DNA of 64,000 bases from Gemmatimonadota bacterium. Lineage in GTDB: Bacteria > Gemmatimonadota > Gemmatimonadetes > Longimicrobiales > Longimicrobiaceae. The notes below the pieces were generated by a model that was not told the origin of the DNA, ran no database searches, and saw only the letters and a program-made list of their open reading frames with translations. The translations under genes and the position numbers were made by a program. Positions 17,245-26,402 of this stretch are shown piece after piece; position 1 is the stretch's first letter, and each line of letters opens with the position of its first letter. Where the stretch lies: the NCBI GenBank assembly GCA_031260285.1, contig JAIRKD010000002.1:1-64000 (forward strand), read 5' to 3'.

Positions 17245-18756
17245 ATGGAACAGCATGGTCTCCGGGGTCGTCTGCCCGGGGTGGTAATCCCGCTGTATCT
17301 GAACTCCTCCGCGGTTCCTGCTGGACCTGGTTTGAAGGGCCCCTCCATGTGCAGAAATTCATCCAGACGCCCGCGTGAAAAGCTCGCCTCTTTCCGTGTG
17401 TTTTATTCTGCCTGGTTGTCCGGAACAGCTCCTGTCAGGGGTTCGGGGAAACTGTCCGGGAAGCGGTCCGGGAGATTCCTGGGGAGGCTGAAGAGTCTTG
17501 CGTCCACGGCGGTGCCGCTGGCGGTTTCGGTTCTGGCGCTGGCGAGCCCCCCGGGTGAGGGGGTGAGGGCGGGTATCATGGGGATGATCGGGAGGAGTAC
17601 TCCCGTTGTACTCGGGCCGGTGGTCGCGAGTTACCTGACGTCGGGAAGCGCACCTGTTGGAGGGCTGATCGTGCCGGCGTTTGAGGTGGTGGCTCCGGCG
17701 CAGGTCGGGCTGAATCCGAAGAATCTGGAGCGTGCGGAGGCGGCGGTCTCTACAGATGTGCGGCGGGGTCTGATTCCCGGGGCCGCACTGGTTGTGGGGC
17801 GGGGAGCGGAGGTGGTGGAGAAGAAAGGGATCGGACGGCTGGGGAGCGGGCTGGCGGAGGTTGACCCCGATTCAACCATCTACGACCTCGCATCGCTGAC
17901 AAAGGTTGTGGCAACAACTTCTGCGATCATGCTGCTGGTGGAAGAGGGGAAGGTGGAGCTGGATGCGCCGGTCCAGCGGTATCTGCCGGAGTTCCAGGGC
18001 GGGCTGAAGAACCGGGTCACGGTACGACAGCTGCTGACCCACACCTCGGGGCTGCCGGCGGGGGCGAGTCCGCCGAAGGGTACGCCGGATGAGACGCTGA
18101 AGCGACTGATCGCCACTCCGCTGAAGACAAAGCCGGGGGAGCGGATGGTTTATTCGGATCTGGGGCCGATCATTCTCTTCGCGGTCGCGGAACGGGTTGC
18201 GGGGGAAGCGGTTCCCGTGATGCTTGAGCGCCGGGTGTTTGCGCCGCTGGGGATGACATCCACGAAGTTCGGGCAGCTGGATGCGTGTGATGCGTGCGCG
18301 CCAACCACCAGCGGAACGCGAGGACTGGTGCATGATCCACTTGCGCGGCGTCTCGGGGGGGTGGCGGGGAATGCGGGGCTTTTTTCGACGGCCTCGGATA
18401 TCGGCCGGTTTGCCGCGATGATGGCGGGTGGCGGGGCGCTGGGTGAGGTCCGGATCTTTCGCGAAGAAACCGTGCGGGAGTTTACAGCCCGTCAGAAAGG
18501 GGCTGGCGATCGCGCTCTCGGATGGGTTACGCCCGGTACCCGGCGGGCGACCGGTTCGGAAGGTGAACGGATTTCTGATTCCGCGTTTGGTCACACGGGG
18601 TTCACGGGAACGTCTCTCTGGATTGACCCCGAGCGTGGTACCTGGGCGGTGCTGCTTTCGAACCGGACCTATATTGCCGGTGCGCCGAACCGGATGCAGG
18701 CGCTGAGGCGCACGATCAATAACCTGGTGTCCGCAGCTGTGGACGCGGGGTCGTGA
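17245..18756 (+). CDS. Serine hydrolase, class C beta-lactamase / EstB-like
   Basis: Up to 503 residues. A basic head is followed by a hydrophobic stretch (ASTAVPLAVSVLALAS, about residues 86-101) that may be a signal or anchor. The catalytic domain starts near residue 145. It has the SxxK motif in ASLTKVVATT, the Tyr motif in MVYSDLGP (YSD in place of YxN) and HTGFTG as the third motif. QLLTHTSGLPAG is typical of the family. Substrates could be esters, peptides or beta-lactams; carboxylesterase or peptidase is likelier than resistance. The start is uncertain: ATG 17245 or ATG 17347. It is divergent from rsmD. Confidence 0.85.
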   Translation: MEQHGLRGRLPGVVIPLYLNSSAVPAGPGLKGPSMCRNSSRRPREKLASFRVFYSAWLSGTAPVRGSGKLSGKRSGRFLGRLKSLASTAVPLAVSVLALASPPGEGVRAGIMGMIGRSTPVVLGPVVASYLTSGSAPVGGLIVPAFEVVAPAQVGLNPKNLERAEAAVSTDVRRGLIPGAALVVGRGAEVVEKKGIGRLGSGLAEVDPDSTIYDLASLTKVVATTSAIMLLVEEGKVELDAPVQRYLPEFQGGLKNRVTVRQLLTHTSGLPAGASPPKGTPDETLKRLIATPLKTKPGERMVYSDLGPIILFAVAERVAGEAVPVMLERRVFAPLGMTSTKFGQLDACDACAPTTSGTRGLVHDPLARRLGGVAGNAGLFSTASDIGRFAAMMAGGGALGEVRIFREETVREFTARQKGAGDRALGWVTPGTRRATGSEGERISDSAFGHTGFTGTSLWIDPERGTWAVLLSNRTYIAGAPNRMQALRRTINNLVSAAVDAGS

Positions 18757-18915
18757 CCCCCCCCACCCGCATCCCCTCCGTCACGCATCACGTATCAACC
18801 CATGCGGATGAACCGCCCCGTGGAACGACCAGCGCTCTCTGTCGTTCCATCACGCATCCCTGCGCGGGCGAACCTTCTTTCCCGCTTCGTTCCCTGACCT
18901 GACGCCGCCTGCCCG

Positions 18916-20982
18916 TCACCTGTGCGGGTGGCCTTTCGCCTGCCAGTCGGCCGGCACATCGGGAGCATGCGGCTTCCCCCGGAGGAGCCGAAGGCCATTT
19001 GCAGCGACCAGCAGTGTGCTTCCCTCATGGGCGACCACCGCCAGCGTCAGCCGGATTCCCACCACCAGTGACAGAATCACCAGGAAGAACATCCACCCCA
19101 CACTGAACCAGACCTTCTGGCGAACCACACGCCGAGCACGCCGCCCGAGGTGGATGACGTAATCGATCTTCTCGACATCGTCACTCATAAGCACCACATC
19201 AGCGGTCTCGATCGCGACGTCGGTCCCGATCGCGCCCATGGCGATGCCCAGGGTGGCGGCGGCCATGGCGGGAGCGTCGTTGACCCCATCTCCTACCATG
19301 GCAACCCCGCGGGAACTCTTCGTCAGCTCCCGGATCACCTGAACCTTCTCGTCGGGGAGAAGGCCGGCGCGTACCTCATCCACCGCCAGACCCGCGGTGA
19401 CCGCCGCAACAGCCTGGGGATGATCGCCTGAAAGAATCGTGATCCAGCGGACGCCTTCATACTTCAGATGGCGGATGCTCGCCACCGCATTCGGCTTCAG
19501 TGTATCTCCCAGAGCCAAAGCGCCGATCACCTGGCCGCCATGACCCACGTAGACAACCGAATACCCCGCGGATGCCTGCTCCGCGATCCACCCGCGCGCA
19601 ATCGGCGGGATCTCCGTTCCCATCCGGTCAGCCATCTTCTCGTTGCCGACCCATGCCGTATGACCGTCCACTGTTGCAGAGACACCTTCCCCCGCAACCG
19701 CCACAAAGTCTGTGGCGCGCGTGCCCGCGATCCCTCTTTCTTTTGCGGCTTCGAGGATCGCGCGGGCCGTATGATGTTCCGAGGTATTCTCCACCGCCGC
19801 GGCAACCGCGATAACTTCGACCTCGTCCTCGGCAGAGGTAGGGGATGGTGCATGTGAGCGGGTTGCGTCTTCCCCCGCAGGAGAGGGGCTTCCCCCGGCT
19901 TCTCCGATCTGCTGCCGGGTGAGGATATTCACCAGCCGCGGCCGACCCCGGGTAAGCGTGCCCGTCTTGTCGAAGGCAACCGTATCAATCGTGCCCGCCA
20001 GATCAAGGTGTGCCCCGCCCTTGAAGAGGATTCCGTTACGGGCCCCGTTGGCGATGCCGGAGAGAATCGCGGAGGGCGTGGAGATCACCAGCGCACACGG
20101 ACTGGCAACCACAAGCAGCGTCATCGCCTGATAGAACGCCTCACCCCAGGGGCGCCCGAAAAACAGCGGTGTGACTACGGCGACAAGGACGGTGACGCCG
20201 AGTACCAGAAGTGTGTACGGGTGCGCAAACCGGTCGACAAAGTGCTGGGCGGGCGCGCGTTTTTCGCGGGCTTCCTCAACAAGCCGGATGATCTTGGCGA
20301 GCATCGTCTCACCCGCATCCCGGGTGACTGTAACGATCAGTGCGCCGCCCTGATTGATGGTGCCGGCGTAGACCTCGTCGCCGACGTCCTTGGTGACGGG
20401 GACTGATTCACCCGTGATCGCCGCCTGATCCACCCCACTGCGCCCGAAGTGTACTTCGCCGTCCGCCGCGATCCGCTCTCCCGGACGGACAAGGATCATC
20501 TGGCCGGGCTTGAGCTCCTCAACGGGTACCCTGCCCAGCTCCTCACCTTCAGCCCCGACAACCATCGCCTCCTGGGGGCGGAGGTCCAGGAGCTTCGAGA
20601 GCGCCTGGCGGGTGCGCCCCATCGCGAAGTGCTCCAGGGTGTTGGAAAGGCTGAAGAGGAAGATGAGGATCGCTCCCTCAAGCGGACTCCCGACAACCGC
20701 CGCGCCAACCGCGGCGGTGCCCATCAGGAAGTCGATCGAGAGTTTGTGTTCATCGCGAAGCGTCTCCCAGCTGTCTCGCGCGATCCGTCCGCCGCCGATC
20801 AGGTAGGCGATCCCGAGAGGCAGCCACCGCCAGGGAGATGGCTCCGCAGGGAGCAGTTCGAGAGCTGCGCCGGCGATAAGCGCGATCAGGACAACCGTCG
20901 TTACCCGCAGGTAGTACCGCGTTTCGGCGCTTTCGGGGTCTTCCTGTTCCCGGGAGAAGAGGAGCTGGAAAAAGCTGTTCAT
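18916..20982 (-). CDS. P1B-type heavy-metal ATPase (P1B-4-like, Co/Zn/Fe export)
   Basis: A 688-residue metal pump without an N-terminal metal-binding HMA domain. Landmarks are TGES (190-193), the membrane metal site SPC (294-296), phosphorylation site DKTGT (Asp338), the nucleotide-binding SEHHTA motif and GDGVNDAPA. HEGSTLLVAANGLRLL near the C terminus is decisive: SPC plus HEG(S/G)T marks the P1B-4 subgroup, which exports Co2+, Zn2+ or Fe2+. A Ser/Pro/Glu-rich insert of about 25 residues interrupts the nucleotide domain (19828-19915). The start is ATG 20982; the frame stays open further upstream. No metal regulator is adjacent. Confidence 0.92.
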   Translation of the reverse strand: MNSFFQLLFSREQEDPESAETRYYLRVTTVVLIALIAGAALELLPAEPSPWRWLPLGIAYLIGGGRIARDSWETLRDEHKLSIDFLMGTAAVGAAVVGSPLEGAILIFLFSLSNTLEHFAMGRTRQALSKLLDLRPQEAMVVGAEGEELGRVPVEELKPGQMILVRPGERIAADGEVHFGRSGVDQAAITGESVPVTKDVGDEVYAGTINQGGALIVTVTRDAGETMLAKIIRLVEEAREKRAPAQHFVDRFAHPYTLLVLGVTVLVAVVTPLFFGRPWGEAFYQAMTLLVVASPCALVISTPSAILSGIANGARNGILFKGGAHLDLAGTIDTVAFDKTGTLTRGRPRLVNILTRQQIGEAGGSPSPAGEDATRSHAPSPTSAEDEVEVIAVAAAVENTSEHHTARAILEAAKERGIAGTRATDFVAVAGEGVSATVDGHTAWVGNEKMADRMGTEIPPIARGWIAEQASAGYSVVYVGHGGQVIGALALGDTLKPNAVASIRHLKYEGVRWITILSGDHPQAVAAVTAGLAVDEVRAGLLPDEKVQVIRELTKSSRGVAMVGDGVNDAPAMAAATLGIAMGAIGTDVAIETADVVLMSDDVEKIDYVIHLGRRARRVVRQKVWFSVGWMFFLVILSLVVGIRLTLAVVAHEGSTLLVAANGLRLLRGKPHAPDVPADWQAKGHPHR

Positions 20983-21319
20983 GGTCTGGGCGCTGCTCCT
21001 CGTTCCCGAGAGAATGGTGGCAGGATCAGGCTTCGTCTGCCATGATATTTCCGGATCCGGCCCGCGAATAGCGGATCCGTCAAATAATATCGTCCTCCCA
21101 CCGGATAACCAACATAACGCAGGCGGTTGTTCCCCCGACAACCCGGGTCGGGCGACGCAGAGCTGATGACGCTTTCCATTGTGGCGGAGGAAGTTTGAGG
21201 AACAACGGCGGGCCGCTATATTTTCGGGTTGTCAAGTCTGATTTCCGGAAGGTGTAAACCCTTACTCGCGGGGCCTTTTGAACGTATCCAGCCAGGACGT
21301 GGTCCGGTCCCGGGACAGT
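20983..21319. other. Divergent intergenic region before glnS
   Basis: A 337-bp region between the metal ATPase (minus) and glnS (plus). An in-frame TTG at 21278 could start glnS but lacks a ribosome binding site. An AT-rich patch (CTATATTTTCGG near 21210-21222) could hold the glnS promoter -10 region. I see no metal-box-like palindrome upstream of the ATPase. Confidence 0.35.
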
Positions 21320-23764
21320 ATGGGGGATTCCGGTCCGGTACAGGGACGGGATTTTGTTCGCGCGATTGTCGCTGACGATCTGAAGACAGATCGGACGGGC
21401 GGGCGTCTGGTGACACGCTTCCCCCCCGAGCCGAACGGGTTCCTGCACATCGGGCACGCGGCTTCGATCTGCCTGAACTTCGGCATCGCGGCGGAGAACG
21501 GCGGGGTCTGCCACCTCCGGTTCGACGACACCAATCCGGAGACGGAAGAGGTCCATTTTGTCGACGCGATCATCAACGATGTCCGCTGGCTGGGGTTCGA
21601 CTGGGGAGACCATCTCTACTTCGCGTCGGACTACTTCCCCCGGATGTATGAGTACGCGGAGCATCTGATCCGCGAGGGGCGGGCGTACGTTGACAGCCTG
21701 AATGAGGAGCAGATCCGTGAGTACCGGGGAACGGTGATGGAACCGGGACGGCCGGGTCCCTACCGTGACCGGACCGTGGAAGAGAACCTCGACCTCTTCC
21801 GGCGGATGCGGAAGGGTGAGTTCCCCGATGGGGCGCATGTACTGCGTGCCCGGCTGGATCTGGCCTCGCCGAATATGCGGCTGCGCGACCCGGTGATCTA
21901 CCGGATCCGTCACGCACACCACTACCGGACAGGTGACAGCTGGCCGATCTATCCGCTGTACGACTTTGCGCACCCGATCGAGGATGCGATTGAATGCATC
22001 ACCCACTCGATCTGTACGCTGGAGTTTGTCGAGAGTCGTCCCTTCTATGACTGGGTGGTTGAGAACATCCCCCGTGATCAGCCGGGGGACGGGTTCAGCA
22101 TCCCTGCCTGGAGTCAGCCGCATCAGTACGAGTTTGCCCGCCGGAATCTGGATTACACGGTGATGAGCAAGCGGAAGCTGCTCCAGCTTGTGCGCGAAAA
22201 GCTTGTGCGCGGCTGGGACGATCCGCGGATGCCGACCATCGCAGGGATCCGGAGGCGCGGGTTTACACCGTCTTCCATCCGCGCGTTTGCGGAGCTCATC
22301 GGGGTGGGGAAGACAGAGAACCGCACGGATATCGGGAAGCTGGAGTTTGCGATCCGCGATGAGCTGAACTATTCCGCGCCACGGGTGCTCGCCGTTCTCC
22401 GGCCGCTGAAGGTGGTACTGACCAACTATCCCGAGGGGGAAGTGGAGGAGTTTGACGCGCCGTACTTCCCCCGTGATATCGGGCGGGAGGGCTCCCGTAT
22501 GGTTCCGTTCTCGCGCGAACTGTATATCGACGGGAGTGACTTCGAGGAGGATCCACCCGCCGGATACCATCGGCTCGCGCCGGGGCGTGAGGTGCGGCTG
22601 CGTTACGGTCCGGTCATCCGCTGTGACGAGGTTGTACGCGACCATGCGGGTGGTATCACCGGGCTGCGCTGCTCGGTTGTTTCGCCGGGAGGTGGTGCGG
22701 CCCCCTCCACTGGAGAGACAGCGGAGGAGAAGTCGGGAGGCAGCCGTCCGGCGCGCGGATCAGTCGGGACGATCCATTGGGTTTCCGCCGCTCACGCGGT
22801 TCCGGCGGAGGTGCGGCTGTATGACCGGCTGTTCAGCGTTCCGGACCCCGATGAGGGGGAGGGTGACTTCAAGGATTCGCTGAACCCTGAATCGTTGGTG
22901 GTTGTGGAGACCGCTCTGGTGGAGCCGAGCGTCGCCCGTGACCCTGTGGAGATGCGTTATCAGTTTGAGCGTCTCGGGTACTTCTGGCGTGACCCGGTGG
23001 ATTCATCCCCTGACCGGCTTGTCTTCAACCGGATCGTGACGCTGCGGGACGCCTGGACAAAACAGGCTGAATCTCCGTCCGCCCCCGCGTCTTCCGCGAC
23101 GGGGACGGGTTCAGCGGGCGGGCAGGGTGGTGCGAGCGCTGGTAAGGCTCCCTCTCGCCCGGATGCCGGGGGGAAGGGTGATTGGCGGGGGGGTGAGGAG
23201 AAGCGCGCGGAGCCCTCGCGGTCTCCGGAGCTGGAGGCGCGTCGGGAGCGTTATGTGAAGGAGCTGGGGGTGGGCGAGGTTGAGGCGGAGGTGATCACCC
23301 GTTCGGATTCGTCCGTATCCTTCTTTGAGGTGGCGCAGGGGTCAGGTGCCGCGCCCCGGCTGGTGGCGAACTGGATGGTGCACGACCTTCAGCGCGAAGC
23401 TGGTGACCGTGACCTCGATGAGCTGCCGTTTACCGGCACGGAATTCGGATCGCTGGTCGCTCTGGTGGACAACGCGACGCTTTCGAGCTCCGCCGCACGT
23501 CAGGTGCTTGCCGCGATGGCTGCAACAGGTGAGACACCGGAGGTGATTGTTGAACGGCTTGGCCTTCGGCAGATCAGTGAGCCGGTTGTTCTGGAGCCGC
23601 TTGTCCGGGTGGTGATCGAGAGGTTTCCCGGCAAGGTTGCGGAGTATCGCGGGGGGCGGGCCGGGCTGCTCGGATTCTTTGTCGGCCGGGTGATGGAGAT
23701 GGAGGGGCGGGCGAATCCCGAAGTGGTGAAGCGGTTGATCCAGGAGGGGCTGGCGGGTGAGTGA
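21320..23764 (+). CDS. glnS: Glutaminyl-tRNA synthetase with C-terminal YqeY domain
   Basis: This enzyme charges tRNA(Gln). Class I signatures are FPPEPNGFLHIGHA (HIGH) and YTVMSKRKL (KMSKS-like). The catalytic core is followed by the two-part beta-barrel anticodon domain. From about 23225 a YqeY/GatB-like tRNA-binding domain follows (VEAEVITRSDSS...LVANWMVHDLQ), the known GlnRS-YqeY fusion. Two in-frame low-complexity inserts stand out: one in the beta-barrel (about 22685-22780) and a Ser/Ala/Gly-rich linker before YqeY (about 23065-23215). I start at ATG 21320 (MGDSGPVQGRDFVRAIV), giving 814 residues; TTG 21278 is an alternative. Its end overlaps the Fic gene by 8 bp. Confidence 0.95.
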   Translation: MGDSGPVQGRDFVRAIVADDLKTDRTGGRLVTRFPPEPNGFLHIGHAASICLNFGIAAENGGVCHLRFDDTNPETEEVHFVDAIINDVRWLGFDWGDHLYFASDYFPRMYEYAEHLIREGRAYVDSLNEEQIREYRGTVMEPGRPGPYRDRTVEENLDLFRRMRKGEFPDGAHVLRARLDLASPNMRLRDPVIYRIRHAHHYRTGDSWPIYPLYDFAHPIEDAIECITHSICTLEFVESRPFYDWVVENIPRDQPGDGFSIPAWSQPHQYEFARRNLDYTVMSKRKLLQLVREKLVRGWDDPRMPTIAGIRRRGFTPSSIRAFAELIGVGKTENRTDIGKLEFAIRDELNYSAPRVLAVLRPLKVVLTNYPEGEVEEFDAPYFPRDIGREGSRMVPFSRELYIDGSDFEEDPPAGYHRLAPGREVRLRYGPVIRCDEVVRDHAGGITGLRCSVVSPGGGAAPSTGETAEEKSGGSRPARGSVGTIHWVSAAHAVPAEVRLYDRLFSVPDPDEGEGDFKDSLNPESLVVVETALVEPSVARDPVEMRYQFERLGYFWRDPVDSSPDRLVFNRIVTLRDAWTKQAESPSAPASSATGTGSAGGQGGASAGKAPSRPDAGGKGDWRGGEEKRAEPSRSPELEARRERYVKELGVGEVEAEVITRSDSSVSFFEVAQGSGAAPRLVANWMVHDLQREAGDRDLDELPFTGTEFGSLVALVDNATLSSSAARQVLAAMAATGETPEVIVERLGLRQISEPVVLEPLVRVVIERFPGKVAEYRGGRAGLLGFFVGRVMEMEGRANPEVVKRLIQEGLAGE

Positions 23765-24881
23765 GGTGGTTCGGTACCGGATGAACGGGTTCCCGCCGCC
23801 GGTGATTGATTGGGCGAGACTCGTTCCACTGATCGGCGAGGCGAACAGAGCCCTCGCGCGATACGATGGCCTGGTGGCGAGTATCCCGAACCGGAACATT
23901 CTGCTCTCGCCGTTGACCACCCAGGAAGCGGTGCTCTCCTCCAGAATCGAGGGCACCAATGTTACAATGGGTGAAGTCCTTGAGATCGAAGCCGGGGCGG
24001 GTGGTAATCTCGAACCATCCAAGCATGAGGATGCGGAAGAGATTATTAATTATCGTCGAGCGCTGAACTCTGCGGCCAGTGCGTTGCAGGAGGGCCGTCC
24101 TCTTTCACTACACCTTCTGCGCGAGACGCACTCCCTCCTGATGAGGGGTGTCCGGGGGCACGAGAAAGACCCGGGCGCATTTCGTACCGAGCAGAACTGG
24201 ATCGGGCCAGCCGGGTGCAAGGTTGATCAGGCGAGCTTTGTTCCGATTCCCCAGGAGCACCTTCTCGCTGGTCTGGACCTCTGGTCAACCTATCTCCAGG
24301 GCCAGGAACTTGATCCTCTTGTTCAACTGGCTGTGATTCATGTTGAATTCGAGGCGCTGCATCCATTCAAGGATGGCAACGGGAGGCTCGGCCGTATGCT
24401 TATTCCGTTGTTCCTTTATGAGCGGGGGATTCTGAGCGAGCCTTACTTCTACATGAGTGGCTACCTCGAGGCTCGGCGGGATCAGTATGTGGAGTCGATG
24501 CGGGCTGTCTCCCGGGAGGGAGCATGGACTGATTGGTGTGCTTTCTTTCTTCAGGGAGTGATCGCGCAGGCGTCTGATAATCAGAGAAAAGCGCAGTTGA
24601 TCATGAACCTCCATACTCGTATGCAGCACGAGATTCCCGAGCGTATCCGTTCGCCATATGCCGCACGGGTTGTCGATTTCCTCATCTCCTGGCCGATTTT
24701 TTCACCTGTAGATTTTATTAGAAGGACAGAAATTCCTTATCGCACGGCCCACAGAATTCTTCAGACACTGCGGGATGGTGATACTCCTGTCCTCCGGACT
24801 CTGCGGGAAGGTTCCGGTAGCCGGCCCGCTATCCTGATCTTCCCTGAACTTCTGGACATCGCGGAGGGGATGGCCATTTGA
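23757..24881 (+). CDS. Fic family protein (AMP-transferase fold, class II)
   Basis: A 374-residue Fic protein. The active-site motif HPFKDGNGRLGRML fits HxFx(D/E)GNGRxxR with all catalytic residues present, so NMP transfer to a protein target is expected. An inhibitory helix motif (S/T)xxxE(G/N) occurs upstream of the core as SSRIEG, which places it in class II self-inhibited Fic proteins. The N terminus (YRMNGFPPPVIDW) matches the Fic N domain, and the last ~90 residues resemble a winged helix (FIRRTEIPYRTAHRILQTL). GTG 23757 overlaps the glnS stop, so translation is likely coupled. No antitoxin gene is adjacent. Confidence 0.92.
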   Translation: MSEVVRYRMNGFPPPVIDWARLVPLIGEANRALARYDGLVASIPNRNILLSPLTTQEAVLSSRIEGTNVTMGEVLEIEAGAGGNLEPSKHEDAEEIINYRRALNSAASALQEGRPLSLHLLRETHSLLMRGVRGHEKDPGAFRTEQNWIGPAGCKVDQASFVPIPQEHLLAGLDLWSTYLQGQELDPLVQLAVIHVEFEALHPFKDGNGRLGRMLIPLFLYERGILSEPYFYMSGYLEARRDQYVESMRAVSREGAWTDWCAFFLQGVIAQASDNQRKAQLIMNLHTRMQHEIPERIRSPYAARVVDFLISWPIFSPVDFIRRTEIPYRTAHRILQTLRDGDTPVLRTLREGSGSRPAILIFPELLDIAEGMAI

Positions 24882-24890
24882 CGGCCATCC
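24868..24890 (+). repeat. Hairpin spanning the Fic stop codon
   Basis: Arms GGATGGCC (24868-24875) and GGCCATCC (24883-24890) form an 8-bp stem around a 7-nt loop. The TGA stop of the Fic gene (24879-24881) is in the loop. The right arm is the start of the repeat unit that recurs at 25064. The repeat element therefore abuts and partly overlaps the end of the coding sequence. Confidence 0.7.
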
Positions 24891-24891
24891 G

Positions 24892-24958
24892 TGGCACACA
24901 AATAATTTTGCGTGCCATAAATCCATGATCCGTGGCACACAAATAATTGTGCGTGCCA
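24892..24958. repeat. Two tandem copies of an imperfect palindrome, GTGGCACACAAATAATT type
   Basis: Copy 1 (24892-24917) and copy 2 (24933-24958) share CCGTGGCACACAAATAATT, then TTGCGTGCCAT or GTGCGTGCCAT. Each has outer arms TGGCAC and GTGCCA. The copies are 41 bp apart, start to start. A further half-site, CCATGGCTCTCAAA, begins at 24960. The unit resembles a REP/MITE-type palindrome. Confidence 0.75.
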
Positions 24959-25063
24959 TCCATGGCTCTCAAACCGGCCCTGGCGGGTTCCGGGCCTATT
25001 GGGTAGAGTTGAAACCTGCTTTATCCAAAAAAAGCTTCAAACATTTCCATCGCATCTTCGTTT

Positions 25064-25104
25064 TTGACGGCCATCCGTGTCGCACAAAATATTTTGTGCG
25101 ACAC
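25064..25104. repeat. Third repeat copy with a perfect 28-bp palindrome
   Basis: TTTGACGGCCATCCGTG recurs here exactly as at the Fic stop. It is followed by a perfect palindrome at 25077-25104 with half-site GTGTCGCACAAAAT. A further half-site, ATGGCGCACAAACG, follows at 25117-25130. The copies share a CATCCGTGKCRCACAAA core and lie between convergent genes. Confidence 0.8.
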
Positions 25105-25164
25105 AAATCGCGTTTCATGGCGCACAAACGTCTTTCCCGGTCGCAGCCATGACCCTCGAAGTCC

Positions 25165-26319
25165 TCAAGATCCCACCGTTCCATCCCCCGCAATCAGCAC
25201 AAACCCCAGCGTTCCCGCCTCCGCTCCATTAATCAGAAGCGTCACCTGGTGCTCCCCCTCATGGAGCCGACGTGTGGTCATCAACCGCATCGGGTGCAAC
25301 CTGGCGATCGTCACCTGCTCATCCGTGCGCGCCTTGACCCGTTTCAGCTTGAACACCTTCCGCGCCCCCCGGCCATCGCCTCCCCCTGTGAACCTCACCG
25401 CGTAGTCGATCAGCAGCGTCTGTTCCCGGTGTGACTGCAGCGTCAACGAAAACCGGAACTCCTCACCCACCCGGACCACCGGAGTGTCGGTACTGAAGTC
25501 CGACAGCTCGATCGCCGGGGCATCATCAAAACCCAGAAGCGCCAGCGCGCCGGCATGCCCCTGCTTCACCAGAGTCCGCAGGGCGTGTTCGGTGATGTAC
25601 CTCATCTCAGCCTCCGTCTGACCTCCCGTTGCCCGCCACCGCTGGAGTACTTCCACCACCAGCTCCGGATCCACCTTGCTGATATCGTTCAGATGGTTGG
25701 CGACTGAACGGGTCACGAAGCGGGTGCTGTCCACAAAAAGGAGATCAAGGAGCTCCAGCGGGGCGTGGTAGTCGATGTGAAGGCCGATTCCCCAGGGCAG
25801 AGACGGCCGCGTCCCTTCACTCGTCAGCCGGCGGACATGGTAGTTCCCGTCACGGGCGCATTCACGAAGAAACTTCAGCGTCTCTTCCGGATACGAATTA
25901 AGGAAATCACGAATCGCGTACTCCGCCGAAAAACGTTTGGTGATCTCGCGGATCGCGGGGAGGGAAAGCTCCAGATGCTCCCGTCCGATCCCGTACTTCG
26001 CGACAAAGGCGGAAAACGATGCCGTGATGAATTCGCCGAAGTCGTTATCCGTGAGTGATGGGTCCAGCTCCGGCGGCAGCGCCCGCAGAAGCACCGCCAG
26101 CGCCTCGGGGAAGGGAAGCGCGAGGTGGTTGTTCAGTTCATCCGCGATATGTGTGATCCGCTCCTTGAGCTTGAGCGTCGGGAACGCCTCCACCACCGAG
26201 ACACGGAACCGTTCTCCGGGGAAATCCGGTTGGGTCTCACGGATCCGGTTCACAAGCTGATCCACCGATCCGGCGTTGAAGAGCTGGTCCGCGAGCGAGA
26301 AACGGGTATCTGCTTTCAT
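25165..26319 (-). CDS. DNA alkylation repair protein, AlkC-like (HEAT repeats plus Ig-like domain)
   Basis: A 384-residue protein of the AlkC/AlkD HEAT-like-repeat glycosylase superfamily. The N terminus FSLADQLFN and the blocks ELKLKERI, ALAVLLRALPPELDPSLTDND, REITKRFSAEYAIRDFL and HVRRLTSEGTRPSLPWG follow AlkC proteins closely. The last ~120 residues are beta-rich (EEFRFSLTLQSHREQTLLIDYAVRF) and match the C-terminal Ig-like domain of the AlkC-alpha subgroup. These enzymes excise 3-methyladenine and 3-methylcytosine from DNA. The gene stands alone. Its 3' end is about 60 bases from the palindromic repeats. Confidence 0.85.
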   Translation of the reverse strand: MKADTRFSLADQLFNAGSVDQLVNRIRETQPDFPGERFRVSVVEAFPTLKLKERITHIADELNNHLALPFPEALAVLLRALPPELDPSLTDNDFGEFITASFSAFVAKYGIGREHLELSLPAIREITKRFSAEYAIRDFLNSYPEETLKFLRECARDGNYHVRRLTSEGTRPSLPWGIGLHIDYHAPLELLDLLFVDSTRFVTRSVANHLNDISKVDPELVVEVLQRWRATGGQTEAEMRYITEHALRTLVKQGHAGALALLGFDDAPAIELSDFSTDTPVVRVGEEFRFSLTLQSHREQTLLIDYAVRFTGGGDGRGARKVFKLKRVKARTDEQVTIARLHPMRLMTTRRLHEGEHQVTLLINGAEAGTLGFVLIAGDGTVGS

Positions 26320-26402
26320 GATTCTGAAGATAGGCGTGTCTGGTGATGCTTCCGCTCAGGAATTAGTATGCATGCGGGTTGAAACTTCAATGGGGAGAGA
26401 CG

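Noticed and set aside
17245-17347. Treating the first 34 residues of the serine hydrolase as certain coding sequence
   Set aside because: ATG 17347 is equally possible and no strong ribosome binding site favours either, so the start is flagged as uncertain rather than asserted.
21080-22645. 521-codon minus-strand frame over glnS
   Set aside because: It overlaps the conserved GlnRS core, has no family resemblance and no ribosome binding site.
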